Assembly: GCA_002707495.1 (NCBI GenBank)
Contig: PAMZ01000003.1
Coordinates: 124,001 to 188,000, forward strand
Length of the DNA: 64,000 nucleotides
Direction of reading: 5' to 3'
DNA from: Halobacteriovoraceae bacterium
GTDB lineage: Bacteria; Bdellovibrionota; Bacteriovoracia; Bacteriovoracales; Bacteriovoracaceae
This document shows, one piece after another, positions 26,354-33,702 of this stretch (positions within the stretch are counted from its first letter, which is position 1; each line of letters opens with the position of its first letter). The notes under the pieces are model-generated. The model ran no database searches, was not told the DNA's origin, and saw nothing but the letters and a program-made list of their open reading frames with translations. A program made the translations under genes and the position numbers.

Positions 26354-27151
26354 ATGAAAAAAATCATTTTAGCATTTCTCTATATTAGTTTAAGCCTAAG
26401 CTTCATAGGCTGTACCCAGCAGTCCAGTGACGATGGAGGAGGCTCAGGTCAAGATCAACAAGGTGGCGGCGGAGGTGGCCAAGACTTTGGAGGTGACGGC
26501 GGTGGAGGTGATACCGGTGGTACTGGCGGACAATGTGCAGGAACAACTGCCGATGGCACAGGTTCAGGAACAGCGATTCATCATTTTTATCCCTTAGTGG
26601 CCGGTGGAGAATCTTGGGTTCCTGGAAATTATGATTTCCAAAATGATCCTGAAACTAGCACTTTCATTAGTTTATCAGATGCAAGTATTATTTTTTCTTC
26701 AGACTCTAAACTACAATTTAGACTCAAAGTAAGACCACAACCAAACCCTCCTGCGGGAGAGGAATACTGTTATGGAAGAGCAACAGGACAATCCGCTGAT
26801 GCTCATACTTACACAAAATTACAATTTACAGTTTATCTAAGAGATATAAAATGCGATCAGCCTAATGCAGGAAATCCTTCACAATGTGATTCAGGCTTCT
26901 ATCTTGGACCTCGCTATAGACCTCAAATGATTGGGCCGGTAAATGTTGACTCGTGTTCAAATATTGTCGACATTGGAAGCTTAAGAAATTCTACTCAATA
27001 TGGAACGACAATTGAAATAGCTAATGTTCAATCAGATAGTACTTGTCAGTTTAATGATACTTTTTGTCCGGCTGGAGACAATGTGAGAGCCGCTAGTTGC
27101 TGGCATGTCACTCTTCAAGTCGTAACTGACTTCACTCAAAGTTTTAACTAA
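26354..27151 (+). CDS. Glycine-rich lipoprotein
   Basis: The 265-residue lipoprotein has a signal with lipobox LSFIGC (Cys near 20), then a 45-residue linker almost entirely of Gly, Asp, Gln and Ser, then a globular domain with paired cysteines. The start at 26354 has GAGAGGA at the right distance; a GTG at 26315 lacks one. I know no family for the globular part. It is divergent from the ECF-like sigma gene, and its stop overlaps the convergent DUF2147 gene by four bases (CTAA). Confidence 0.75.
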   Translation: MKKIILAFLYISLSLSFIGCTQQSSDDGGGSGQDQQGGGGGGQDFGGDGGGGDTGGTGGQCAGTTADGTGSGTAIHHFYPLVAGGESWVPGNYDFQNDPETSTFISLSDASIIFSSDSKLQFRLKVRPQPNPPAGEEYCYGRATGQSADAHTYTKLQFTVYLRDIKCDQPNAGNPSQCDSGFYLGPRYRPQMIGPVNVDSCSNIVDIGSLRNSTQYGTTIEIANVQSDSTCQFNDTFCPAGDNVRAASCWHVTLQVVTDFTQSFN

Positions 27152-27624
27152 TTTTTTTCATAGGAATCAGGGGTCGCGGATTTTTGCCGCGACCAAACTT
27201 CCGTTCGACCGAAAAGCGAAATCCCAATAAAACCTCGAAGCTTCATTGTATCTTTCTTTGAAAGACGCATAAAAGCTTTATATGTTTTTCCCTTTTGGGG
27301 ATCATATATCGTTCCACCGGACCATTCTCTTCCATCAAACTTAAAGTTTTTGAGGTTTACAAGTCCAATGAGCGGCTGCTTACGCTTTGACTTGTCTGGG
27401 TTATGAATATCAAACTTCACATCAGCCTTTCCCTCATAAATATCTTTCACCCAAACAATCTTGCCCTCAAAGGCATCCCCTTTAGGATAAATTTCAACAA
27501 CACCTTTTTTATTTTCAGATAACCAAAAGCCTACAATATCTGTTGGCTCAGCTTTAAATTCACCAAAAGAGTTAAGACTGAAACTTACTAGCAATAACCT
27601 TACAAATATTTTTATTAAACGCAT
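27148..27624 (-). CDS. DUF2147 secreted protein
   Basis: The 158-residue protein has a signal peptide (1-21) and the DUF2147 pattern: VGFWLSENKKGVVEIYPKGDAFEGKIVWVKD, KQPLIGLVNLKNFKFDGREWSGGTIYDPQKGKTYKAFMRL and LRGFIGISLFGRTEVWSR. Homologues are periplasmic proteins of unknown role, sometimes tied to envelope stress. Its first 53 bases lie inside gshB in another frame, with GAGG before the ATG, so it is the third gene of the aminopeptidase-gshB-DUF2147 operon. Confidence 0.82.
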   Translation of the reverse strand: MRLIKIFVRLLLVSFSLNSFGEFKAEPTDIVGFWLSENKKGVVEIYPKGDAFEGKIVWVKDIYEGKADVKFDIHNPDKSKRKQPLIGLVNLKNFKFDGREWSGGTIYDPQKGKTYKAFMRLSKKDTMKLRGFIGISLFGRTEVWSRQKSATPDSYEKN

Positions 27625-28531
27625 AAGAAACCTCTACAAATAATCCCGGACAAGTAATATTAACCTCGTTAATCCCCTCCCCCAAGATATCAAAAGCTAA
27701 CAATCTAACTCCATCTTCAAACAAATCTCGAGCCACATTATCACACATCTCTTTAATATTTTCAGGTAAGTCTACTTTTTTAAACTCTGCACCCTGAGCA
27801 ATATTAGCAAGAAAAGCTCCTTTAGGCGGAGTCTTTAGGATTGAACCTATTTCCTCACCATCCATATATACTGAACGATACTCACCAGCTGTCTGTACTT
27901 CTTTCACAAAGGGCTGACAGACGATGGCTCCATGAAATTCTTCTACTTTGGCCATAAACTTATCTCGAGCCAGAGACAAACTTACTTTTTCAACGCCTAT
28001 TCCAGAGTACAAATCCAAAGGTTTTAAAATGACTTCTTCATGGCCTTTCAATTTCATTCTTTCCAAAAAGGACAAGAAGCCTTTTTCAGAAGAGCCGATA
28101 TAACTTTCGTGAGAATGAGAGAGGTCTTTATAAGCTACGAGCTTTTCATTATATTTCATAATCTTTAAAGGAGTATTCAGAACCTCACATCCAGTTTGAT
28201 TTTGAATAAAATCAAGCATCCAAAGATATCGTTGATATCGGCTGTCATAAGGAGGATCGATTCGCATATGAATAATATCTGCTTTATCGATTATTTTTAC
28301 GACCGAAGACTTTTTGACCATGGAAGCTAAGTAATAACCGTCCTCTTTGAATTGCCCCTCAAACTCAAATAGCGAAAGTTTAGCTGGTTGATCGTTGGTA
28401 ATAAAAAAATCGTCCTCAAATAAAAGGTAAGTTTCGATACCCATTTGCTGAAAGGTTAATGCCATCATCAAAGTGCTATCTTTCTTAATATTTAATTTTT
28501 CTAAAGGATCAATAAAGAATATATGTGCCAC
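27572..28531 (-). CDS. gshB: Glutathione synthetase (prokaryotic GshB-like)
   Basis: The enzyme joins gamma-glutamylcysteine and glycine using ATP (ATP-grasp fold). The 319-residue protein shows the family order: FFIDPLEKLNIKKDST at the start, MRIDPPYDSRYQRYLWMLDFIQ near 87, VLNTPLKIMKYNEKL, EVILKPLDLYSGIGVEKV (ATP lysine), AGEYRSVYMDGEEIGSIL and a final GINEVNITCPG (metal ligands E/N). No gshA is in view. It starts at a GTG sharing one base with the upstream stop (TAGTG), so it is coupled to the aminopeptidase gene. Confidence 0.85.
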   Translation of the reverse strand: MAHIFFIDPLEKLNIKKDSTLMMALTFQQMGIETYLLFEDDFFITNDQPAKLSLFEFEGQFKEDGYYLASMVKKSSVVKIIDKADIIHMRIDPPYDSRYQRYLWMLDFIQNQTGCEVLNTPLKIMKYNEKLVAYKDLSHSHESYIGSSEKGFLSFLERMKLKGHEEVILKPLDLYSGIGVEKVSLSLARDKFMAKVEEFHGAIVCQPFVKEVQTAGEYRSVYMDGEEIGSILKTPPKGAFLANIAQGAEFKKVDLPENIKEMCDNVARDLFEDGVRLLAFDILGEGINEVNITCPGLFVEVSYAFNKNICKVIASKFQS

Positions 28532-29562
28532 TAATATATCTCTCTTTCTAAAAAGGTTAAGAATTTTCCATCGCCTTCAAAACTACCATACTTTTTTTGT
28601 ATCCAGTGAAAAAACTCTTTTAAACTTTTATTCGATTTTACAAAAAGCGACTCGATTCGGTTTTGCTTTGCGGAGTAAGTACTAAAAGCTGCAAACCTTG
28701 CGTTGTTCCAAGATTCCTTGAGTGGCCAACAATGAGTCAAGTCCAATTCACGGCATTTACTCTTCATCGCAGGTCTAAAATCATTTTCGAGAAACTCACT
28801 GAGTGCAGCTTCATGATCTTTTACTCCTCTATACATCTCATTGAGTTCACTTGTCTTCAGAACGATAAGTTCCAAAATCTCTCTAGATTTTTTTTGATTG
28901 AGTTTTAATTGGGCGGTCTTCTTTTCATCATCCTCATAGTATTTCCGTGCCAAATTTTTAGAAATGACTTCTGCGAAACTTTCATTAAAGGATACATCAT
29001 TAGAGATAAAAATATGCGTGTGAACCAGCTCATGAAAGATAAGTTCAACTAATTGCCTATCTTTAAGTTGAAAAAAGCTAGACAGTATATTGTCATCAAA
29101 AATCCACTGATTCAAAGTCGAATAGGCATAAACCTTTCTCATATAAGTTGAAAAACCTTGCTTCTCTTTTTTGTTTCTATAAGTTTCAGCGCTTGTTTTT
29201 TTAAAAAAGCCTAAGTAGGGAAAACTCCCGACTATTGGAAAGCTCACCTTAACTGCTTCAACTTTATCTTTTGGTGAGACGATGACAAGATAGGTAACTG
29301 CATCAGAATCAAGAAAAGTTGTCTCATCATAGATTCCGGTAGGTTCTACATCAAAATATTTGTAAAAATACTCCTTAGCCTTTTCAATCAATCTTATTTT
29401 TTCTTTATGTTCCTCTGAAACTTGAGGATCCATGAGGACTCGATCATTGTTTTGGGCCTTCCACTCCAGTCCAACTTGACCAATTCCCTGTTCAATAAGA
29501 TAGCTTGTCTTTGCGCAGGAAAAGATTAAGCAGAAACAAAAAAGCTGAATGAATTTAGACAT
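28531..29562 (-). CDS. Putative aminopeptidase lipoprotein (PF10023-type, HExxH)
   Basis: The 343-residue protein has an N-terminal lipoprotein-like signal (FSCAKT, Cys16) and the family's conserved blocks: YLIEQGIGQVGLEW, FPIVGSFPYLGFF, VYAYSTLNQWIFDD, the zinc motif IFHELVHTHIF (HELVH) near 178 and FNESFAEV. These are described as aminopeptidases. It leads the operon with gshB, so it could act in peptide or glutathione-derivative turnover at the envelope; that link is inference from co-transcription. No ribosome site is obvious. Confidence 0.8.
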   Translation of the reverse strand: MSKFIQLFCFCLIFSCAKTSYLIEQGIGQVGLEWKAQNNDRVLMDPQVSEEHKEKIRLIEKAKEYFYKYFDVEPTGIYDETTFLDSDAVTYLVIVSPKDKVEAVKVSFPIVGSFPYLGFFKKTSAETYRNKKEKQGFSTYMRKVYAYSTLNQWIFDDNILSSFFQLKDRQLVELIFHELVHTHIFISNDVSFNESFAEVISKNLARKYYEDDEKKTAQLKLNQKKSREILELIVLKTSELNEMYRGVKDHEAALSEFLENDFRPAMKSKCRELDLTHCWPLKESWNNARFAAFSTYSAKQNRIESLFVKSNKSLKEFFHWIQKKYGSFEGDGKFLTFLEREIY

Positions 29563-29584
29563 GATATAAGTTTAGTGATTTTAT

Positions 29585-30211
29585 CTAAAAAATCCAAGAT
29601 AAGCCTGCGGTATAAGTAATATTATCCTCGGCTTGGTCTACCTCAAAGTCAGGCATTACAGTTTTAGCGGCCACAGTGAATCCCATCAATTGAGTCAGAC
29701 GAAAGCGCAAAGAAAAAGAAGCATAACTTGAACTGAAAACCTCTTGATCTTGCTGTATAGTAAGGTCGGCTTCACTCGAACCATCATTGAGTGTATATAC
29801 GGTATCTCCTGAAGTCGTAAATTGAGCGTATCCAATAGAAAGACTTGGGATTATTCTAGATTTTCTTGAAGCAAAAGCCTGCCTAATTCCAAATCCCTGC
29901 ACTTGAGTTATGACAGTACTATCTACTTTTAAAATTGTGATTGATCCGTCTGTGACAGCCCTATCATCGATAAGGTTTTCAGTTGTATGCGAAAAATTAA
30001 ATTCTAAAGCGGTGTATTCCCAAACAAACCAAGCTATATTGGCTGAATATCCGGTGGACCGCGTTTGGGCCGAGCCTGGCTCGGGATTCGATTCCGTTTC
30101 CACTCCATTTATTTGTCTTACAGAAAAAGAGTAACCTAAATTTAAATCGACATAGCCTGATACAGCTGTAGGCATAAGAAATAAAAGGATAAAACTAAAC
30201 CTATAAAGCAT
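29585..30211 (-). CDS. Small outer-membrane beta-barrel protein
   Basis: The 208-residue protein has a signal peptide (1-18) followed by alternating amphipathic strands and the C-terminal Phe (GLSWIF) typical of outer-membrane barrels, probably eight strands. No specific family is recognised. AGGAGAAAG precedes the ATG. It lies between the DUF454 gene and the aminopeptidase operon on the same strand, with gaps of 12-22 bases, so the whole block from miaB may be one transcript. Confidence 0.7.
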   Translation of the reverse strand: MLYRFSFILLFLMPTAVSGYVDLNLGYSFSVRQINGVETESNPEPGSAQTRSTGYSANIAWFVWEYTALEFNFSHTTENLIDDRAVTDGSITILKVDSTVITQVQGFGIRQAFASRKSRIIPSLSIGYAQFTTSGDTVYTLNDGSSEADLTIQQDQEVFSSSYASFSLRFRLTQLMGFTVAAKTVMPDFEVDQAEDNITYTAGLSWIF

Positions 30212-30223
30212 CTTTCTCCTGTC

Positions 30224-30601
30224 CTAGGGAGCCGACTTTCTCGTAACAATAAACGATATGCATCCTATTGCGATAAAAACCAGCATAATTTTCAAACCAT
30301 AATGCAAGCGGGTGAAAATTAAAGTGCTAGAAAAGACCACTATAATTGTTGTTACCGATGCGATCTTGGCCTTAGGCCTGATCACTCCATTCTTCTCCCA
30401 GTCAATTATAACATCACCAAAGACCGGCAAGGAAGTGAGCCAAGAATGCACCCTCGGAGAACTTTTTGAAAACAGGAATGCCGCTAATATTAAGAATGGT
30501 GTGGTCGGAATAACGGGAAGTAACGCCCCTATAATGCCAAGGAGGACGCATACCCAACCCAGAACAAAAAGCACCGTCTTATAGGCAAAATTTACCGCCA
30601 T
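30224..30601 (-). CDS. YbaN/DUF454 inner-membrane protein
   Basis: The 125-residue protein has four predicted membrane helices and the DUF454 hallmarks: LFVLGWVCVLLGIIGALLPVIPTTPFLILAAFLFSKSSPRVHSWL and the following DWEKNGVIRPKAK. The role of the family is unknown; a link to haem or respiratory enzymes has been suggested for some members. It follows miaB by 8 bases. Confidence 0.88.
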   Translation of the reverse strand: MAVNFAYKTVLFVLGWVCVLLGIIGALLPVIPTTPFLILAAFLFSKSSPRVHSWLTSLPVFGDVIIDWEKNGVIRPKAKIASVTTIIVVFSSTLIFTRLHYGLKIMLVFIAIGCISFIVTRKSAP

Positions 30602-30609
30602 ATAATACC

Positions 30610-32046
30610 CTACTGGACTAAACCTGGCTTTCTACCATAATCAAAGACGACTTCCCCCTGACAAGAAAGAGCCGTAGCCTGGGTTATTCTCACATCAACC
30701 CAATGCCATTGATAAGATTGATCTAGGGATTCAGGTTCAAAATGAACGATCCTAAAGCAGCTGGTTCTTCCCATCCACTTTGTCACTCCTTTCATCTGGC
30801 CTTTCTTTTCAACTAAAACTCGAAACACCTTCCCTTCCATCTCAGATCTCAACTTAGCTTGAATATCGAGTTGATACTTTTGAATTTCTCTAAGTCTTCT
30901 TCCCCTGATTTCCTTTGTCAGGACATCTTTCATTTTCGAAGCTTTAGTTCCCGGTCTCGCTGAAAAATTATAAGAATAGATAAAGTCGTATTGGGCACGG
31001 TCTAAAAGCTCTAAAGTTTTTCTATGCTCTTCTTCTGTTTCATTTGGAAAACCAGCAATGATATCAGTTGAAATGACAATCTCAGGATTAGCTTCTCTGA
31101 GTCTTTCCAGTCTTTCTAAGTAATGCTCAATAGAATACTGCCTCAACATTCGTCGAAGAACTGTATTGGAGCCACTCTGGACAGGAAGATGTAGGTGATT
31201 TGCAAGTTTTTTGCTTTTACCATGAGCCGCTATCAACTCATCACTGATATCGTAGGGATGACTTGTGGTATAACGGATAATTTCTAATCCCTCTATTTTA
31301 TCCAATTCTAAAATAAGCTCAGCTAGTGACTCCCCATTTTTCTTACCAAATGAATTCACATTTTGCCCTAAAAGAGTCACTTCTTGGACACCTTGATAAG
31401 TCACAAGTCTAGCAACATCATTTACAATTTCTGCTATACTGCGTGACTTTTCTCTCCCCCTCGTAAAAGGAACAATGCAATAAGAGCAAAACTTGTCACA
31501 ACCCTTTATGATATTAACAAACGCTTGAGGTGAATTATGAGTCACTTTGGTTTCAATTGAATAATTATCTGCACGATCCCAAGAAGTAACTGAAAAACTG
31601 CGATCCCCCGAATAGGCCCTATAAACTAGTTCTCCGATATTATCGATAACATCTGTTCCAAAGGCAAAATCAAGCTGTGGATATTTCTTTAACAACTCTT
31701 TTGATTCAGTTTGAGCAATACAACCTCCAGCCGCAATTTTAACTTCTCTTCCCGTTTTATTATTCACTTTAAGGTGTTTTGCATTGCCTAGATGTGAATA
31801 AAATTTCTGATTGGCAAGGTCCCTGATCGCGCAGGTATTAAAAAGCATGAGATCCGCTTCTTCTTGATCTTCAGTCAAAGTAAAATTAAGAGGCGTTAAA
31901 TGAGACAGAATTCTTTCTGTGTCATGGTAGTTCATCTGACAACCATAGGTTTTAACCCAGACTTTTCTTTTGGGAAAATTAAGATCACCGACTTTTTTAG
32001 ATCCGTCAGCGAGAGTTTGGATCTCGGATAGTGCTAATTTATCCAT
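30610..32046 (-). CDS. miaB: tRNA-2-methylthio-N6-dimethylallyladenosine synthase MiaB
   Basis: This radical-SAM enzyme adds the 2-methylthio group to i6A37 of tRNAs reading UNN codons. The 478-residue protein has the N-terminal domain with three cluster cysteines (KTYGCQMNYHD, FNTCAIRD, AAGGCIAQ), the radical-SAM motif GCDKFCSYCIVPFTRG near 185, and a C-terminal TRAM domain. It is slightly longer than usual because of about 25 extra N-terminal residues. AAGGTGA lies before the ATG. The 170 bases upstream (32047-32216) hold no gene I can support. Confidence 0.95.
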   Translation of the reverse strand: MDKLALSEIQTLADGSKKVGDLNFPKRKVWVKTYGCQMNYHDTERILSHLTPLNFTLTEDQEEADLMLFNTCAIRDLANQKFYSHLGNAKHLKVNNKTGREVKIAAGGCIAQTESKELLKKYPQLDFAFGTDVIDNIGELVYRAYSGDRSFSVTSWDRADNYSIETKVTHNSPQAFVNIIKGCDKFCSYCIVPFTRGREKSRSIAEIVNDVARLVTYQGVQEVTLLGQNVNSFGKKNGESLAELILELDKIEGLEIIRYTTSHPYDISDELIAAHGKSKKLANHLHLPVQSGSNTVLRRMLRQYSIEHYLERLERLREANPEIVISTDIIAGFPNETEEEHRKTLELLDRAQYDFIYSYNFSARPGTKASKMKDVLTKEIRGRRLREIQKYQLDIQAKLRSEMEGKVFRVLVEKKGQMKGVTKWMGRTSCFRIVHFEPESLDQSYQWHWVDVRITQATALSCQGEVVFDYGRKPGLVQ

Positions 32047-32216
32047 AAGCTCACCTTGTTAAATGGTTCTTATGAATGGTCAGATTTATCAAAGGGTATA
32101 ATGAATGTAAATAGCCTTCTCATTCCAAGCTGCACATCAATAATATGTTTAATTTCCATGGTTTCCACACATTCGATGGAAAACTTTTACTGGCAATTAT
32201 GCAGGAAGAATACAAG

Positions 32217-32447
32217 TCAAATCTCTTCACTCATCTCGAGGGATTTCACTGCTTTCTTCAATGATGAATTAATACAACTCGAAGTATGCCTGACGAATCT
32301 GCTACTTTGAGCAAATTTAATTTCAATTGAGGAGGTAAAGCCAAACTCATGGGGCTCAATCTCAATTTTAAGGTCTAAAAGACTTCGGTATTTTCTCTTC
32401 AACAGAGATCCGTAGATTAGCTTATACGCATCAATTTTGTTTTTCAT
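32217..32447 (-). CDS. Small hypothetical protein (end of receiver operon)
   Basis: The 76-residue basic protein (KNKIDAYKLIYGSLLKRKYRSLLDLKIEIEPHEFGF) has a strong ribosome site (GGAGG) six bases before the ATG at 32447. No family is recognised. It lies last in a run of four close minus-strand genes that begins with a receiver gene under a sigma-54 promoter, so it is probably an effector or accessory of that circuit. An overlapping plus-strand frame has no ribosome site and was rejected. Confidence 0.55.
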   Translation of the reverse strand: MKNKIDAYKLIYGSLLKRKYRSLLDLKIEIEPHEFGFTSSIEIKFAQSSRFVRHTSSCINSSLKKAVKSLEMSEEI

Positions 32448-32455
32448 AATCCCTC

Positions 32456-32656
32456 CTACCAATTTCTCTTTTCAATTTGGACCAAAGCCTCATCAATGTT
32501 TTTAACTATTAAATGAGTTCTAAATTGGTTTTGAATTAATTTATCTTTAGGCTCGATTTCACTCAATACACTTATTTCATCAAGAGACATATAGAATGCT
32601 ATTAACCACAACAGGACTAGTAGCCCTGCTATATTTCCTTTACCGACACGATTCAT
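32456..32656 (-). CDS. Small single-pass membrane protein
   Basis: The 66-residue protein has one hydrophobic helix (about residues 8-26, IAGLLVLLWLIAFYMSL) and a short acidic then basic tail. AAGGAG is well placed. The start overlaps the end of the preceding secreted-protein gene by 17 bases. Unknown family; third gene of the receiver operon. Confidence 0.6.
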   Translation of the reverse strand: MNRVGKGNIAGLLVLLWLIAFYMSLDEISVLSEIEPKDKLIQNQFRTHLIVKNIDEALVQIEKRNW

Positions 32657-33032
32657 AGCCTTCTCCTTGGCAAAAATTTAATGAGTGAACATACCAAAGT
32701 TTATTAATCATCTTCTCAAGTAAGTTGATGTTTTTCTCTAAGTTGCTCTGTAAAGATTTTTTGACTTCAATATCTGAACTCTCTAGATCAACCAATCGAT
32801 CCATTAAAAAATTTATCATCCTTCGAATCTTGAAGAGATCATACTCAAAGTGTTCTAAATCTCCCTCAGAAGATAAATTGCTTTCCAAACTTCTCGCTTC
32901 AACTTCGAGGACAAATAGTCTCTTTTGTAACTTAGAAGACAGATAAGAGGAATTCAAAGATTCATCCTCGGTGCCAAAAGATTGCCCCTGAGTAACAAAA
33001 AAAACTAATATTAAAATACATAGCTTTTTCAT
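32640..33032 (-). CDS. Secreted coiled-coil protein
   Basis: The 130-residue protein has a signal peptide (about 1-19, QSFG) and a nearly all-helical, heptad-like body (LQKRLFVLEVEARSLESNL ... INFLMDRLVDLESSDIEVKKSLQSNLEKNINLLEKMI) with a C-terminal Cys pair. The start at 33032 has GGGAGAG. It follows the receiver gene by 26 bases and overlaps the next gene, so it is part of the sigma-54-driven operon. A periplasmic partner of the kinase sensor domain is one possibility (inference). Confidence 0.65.
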   Translation of the reverse strand: MKKLCILILVFFVTQGQSFGTEDESLNSSYLSSKLQKRLFVLEVEARSLESNLSSEGDLEHFEYDLFKIRRMINFLMDRLVDLESSDIEVKKSLQSNLEKNINLLEKMINKLWYVHSLNFCQGEGYESCR

Positions 33033-33058
33033 AATCTCTCCCACTTTCTTTGTTCCCT

Positions 33059-33574
33059 CTAACTAGCCTTTAAGAGGGGATTAATCTTCATGTAAAAATC
33101 AGAATAATTAATAGGTTTTTTTATGTAATGTAGTGGTTCTGAATCATTAAAATGTCTTTCTCTAAGTTGCGCTCTAGAAAATGCCGAAACCATGACAGGC
33201 TCAACTTGAGGCATGCTCTCTAAGCAAAAGCTAAAGACCTCCATACCAGAGGTTTCTTCACCCAAGTCGATATCACTAATTACCATATTAAACGGTTTTT
33301 CAGTCTGCTCAGCGTCTATCAGTTTTATAATAGCCTTGTCTGCGTCAGCAACCCACTCAATTTCAACTTGATCATTAATCAATAATAACAACTCTTCCAC
33401 AACACAGTATTGAGAAAAATCGTCCTCGACCACTAGCACACGAATCACTTCCTCATCAGCTACGTCTTTACTCTCTCGCAAATCTGCAAGATAGGAGTTA
33501 AGCCAATTGTTTCGCACAATTTCGTTTTTAAACATACTTTCAAATTTAGATTTTCTGTTGTTTTTTAGTTTCAT
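33059..33574 (-). CDS. Orphan receiver protein (paralogue A), sigma-54 driven
   Basis: This 171-residue receiver protein has an extra N-terminal arm of about 42 residues and no output domain. Acid pair E50/D51/D52 (VVEDD), phospho-acceptor D101 (VISDIDL), Ser in MVSAFS and Lys near 155 (IKKPIN) are all present. It is clearly related to the protein at 38755 (shared VEIEW, SDI-L-E--SG--VF-F, KPIN). A -24/-12 promoter lies at 33621-33636. It starts a four-gene operon of small proteins and sits just downstream of the hybrid kinase gene. Confidence 0.85.
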   Translation of the reverse strand: MKLKNNRKSKFESMFKNEIVRNNWLNSYLADLRESKDVADEEVIRVLVVEDDFSQYCVVEELLLLINDQVEIEWVADADKAIIKLIDAEQTEKPFNMVISDIDLGEETSGMEVFSFCLESMPQVEPVMVSAFSRAQLRERHFNDSEPLHYIKKPINYSDFYMKINPLLKAS

Positions 33575-33620
33575 AGTTCTTCCTCTCTGCTATCGAGTTC
33601 ATTACTCATTAACTATAAAG

Positions 33621-33636
33621 AGCATGAACTATGCCA
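33621..33636 (-). promoter_or_regulatory. Sigma-54 promoter for the receiver-A operon
   Basis: On the minus strand TGGCATAGTTCATGCT matches TGGCA-(N8)-TGC, with GG and GC at the exact 12-base register. The start is expected near 33610, about 35 bases before the ATG at 33574. A half-site identical to the first nine bases of the 38600 palindrome lies about 100 bases upstream. Confidence 0.75.
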
Positions 33637-33702
33637 ACACGAATCACGGAAAATTAACAACTTAGGTTGTTCAGAGAGAGGTTATGGGTAAATATGGAAC
33701 AT

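Noticed and set aside
32056..32310. Plus-strand 84-residue frame next to miaB
   Set aside because: It starts at a TTG with no ribosome site, has no recognisable features, and overlaps a minus-strand gene with a strong ribosome site.
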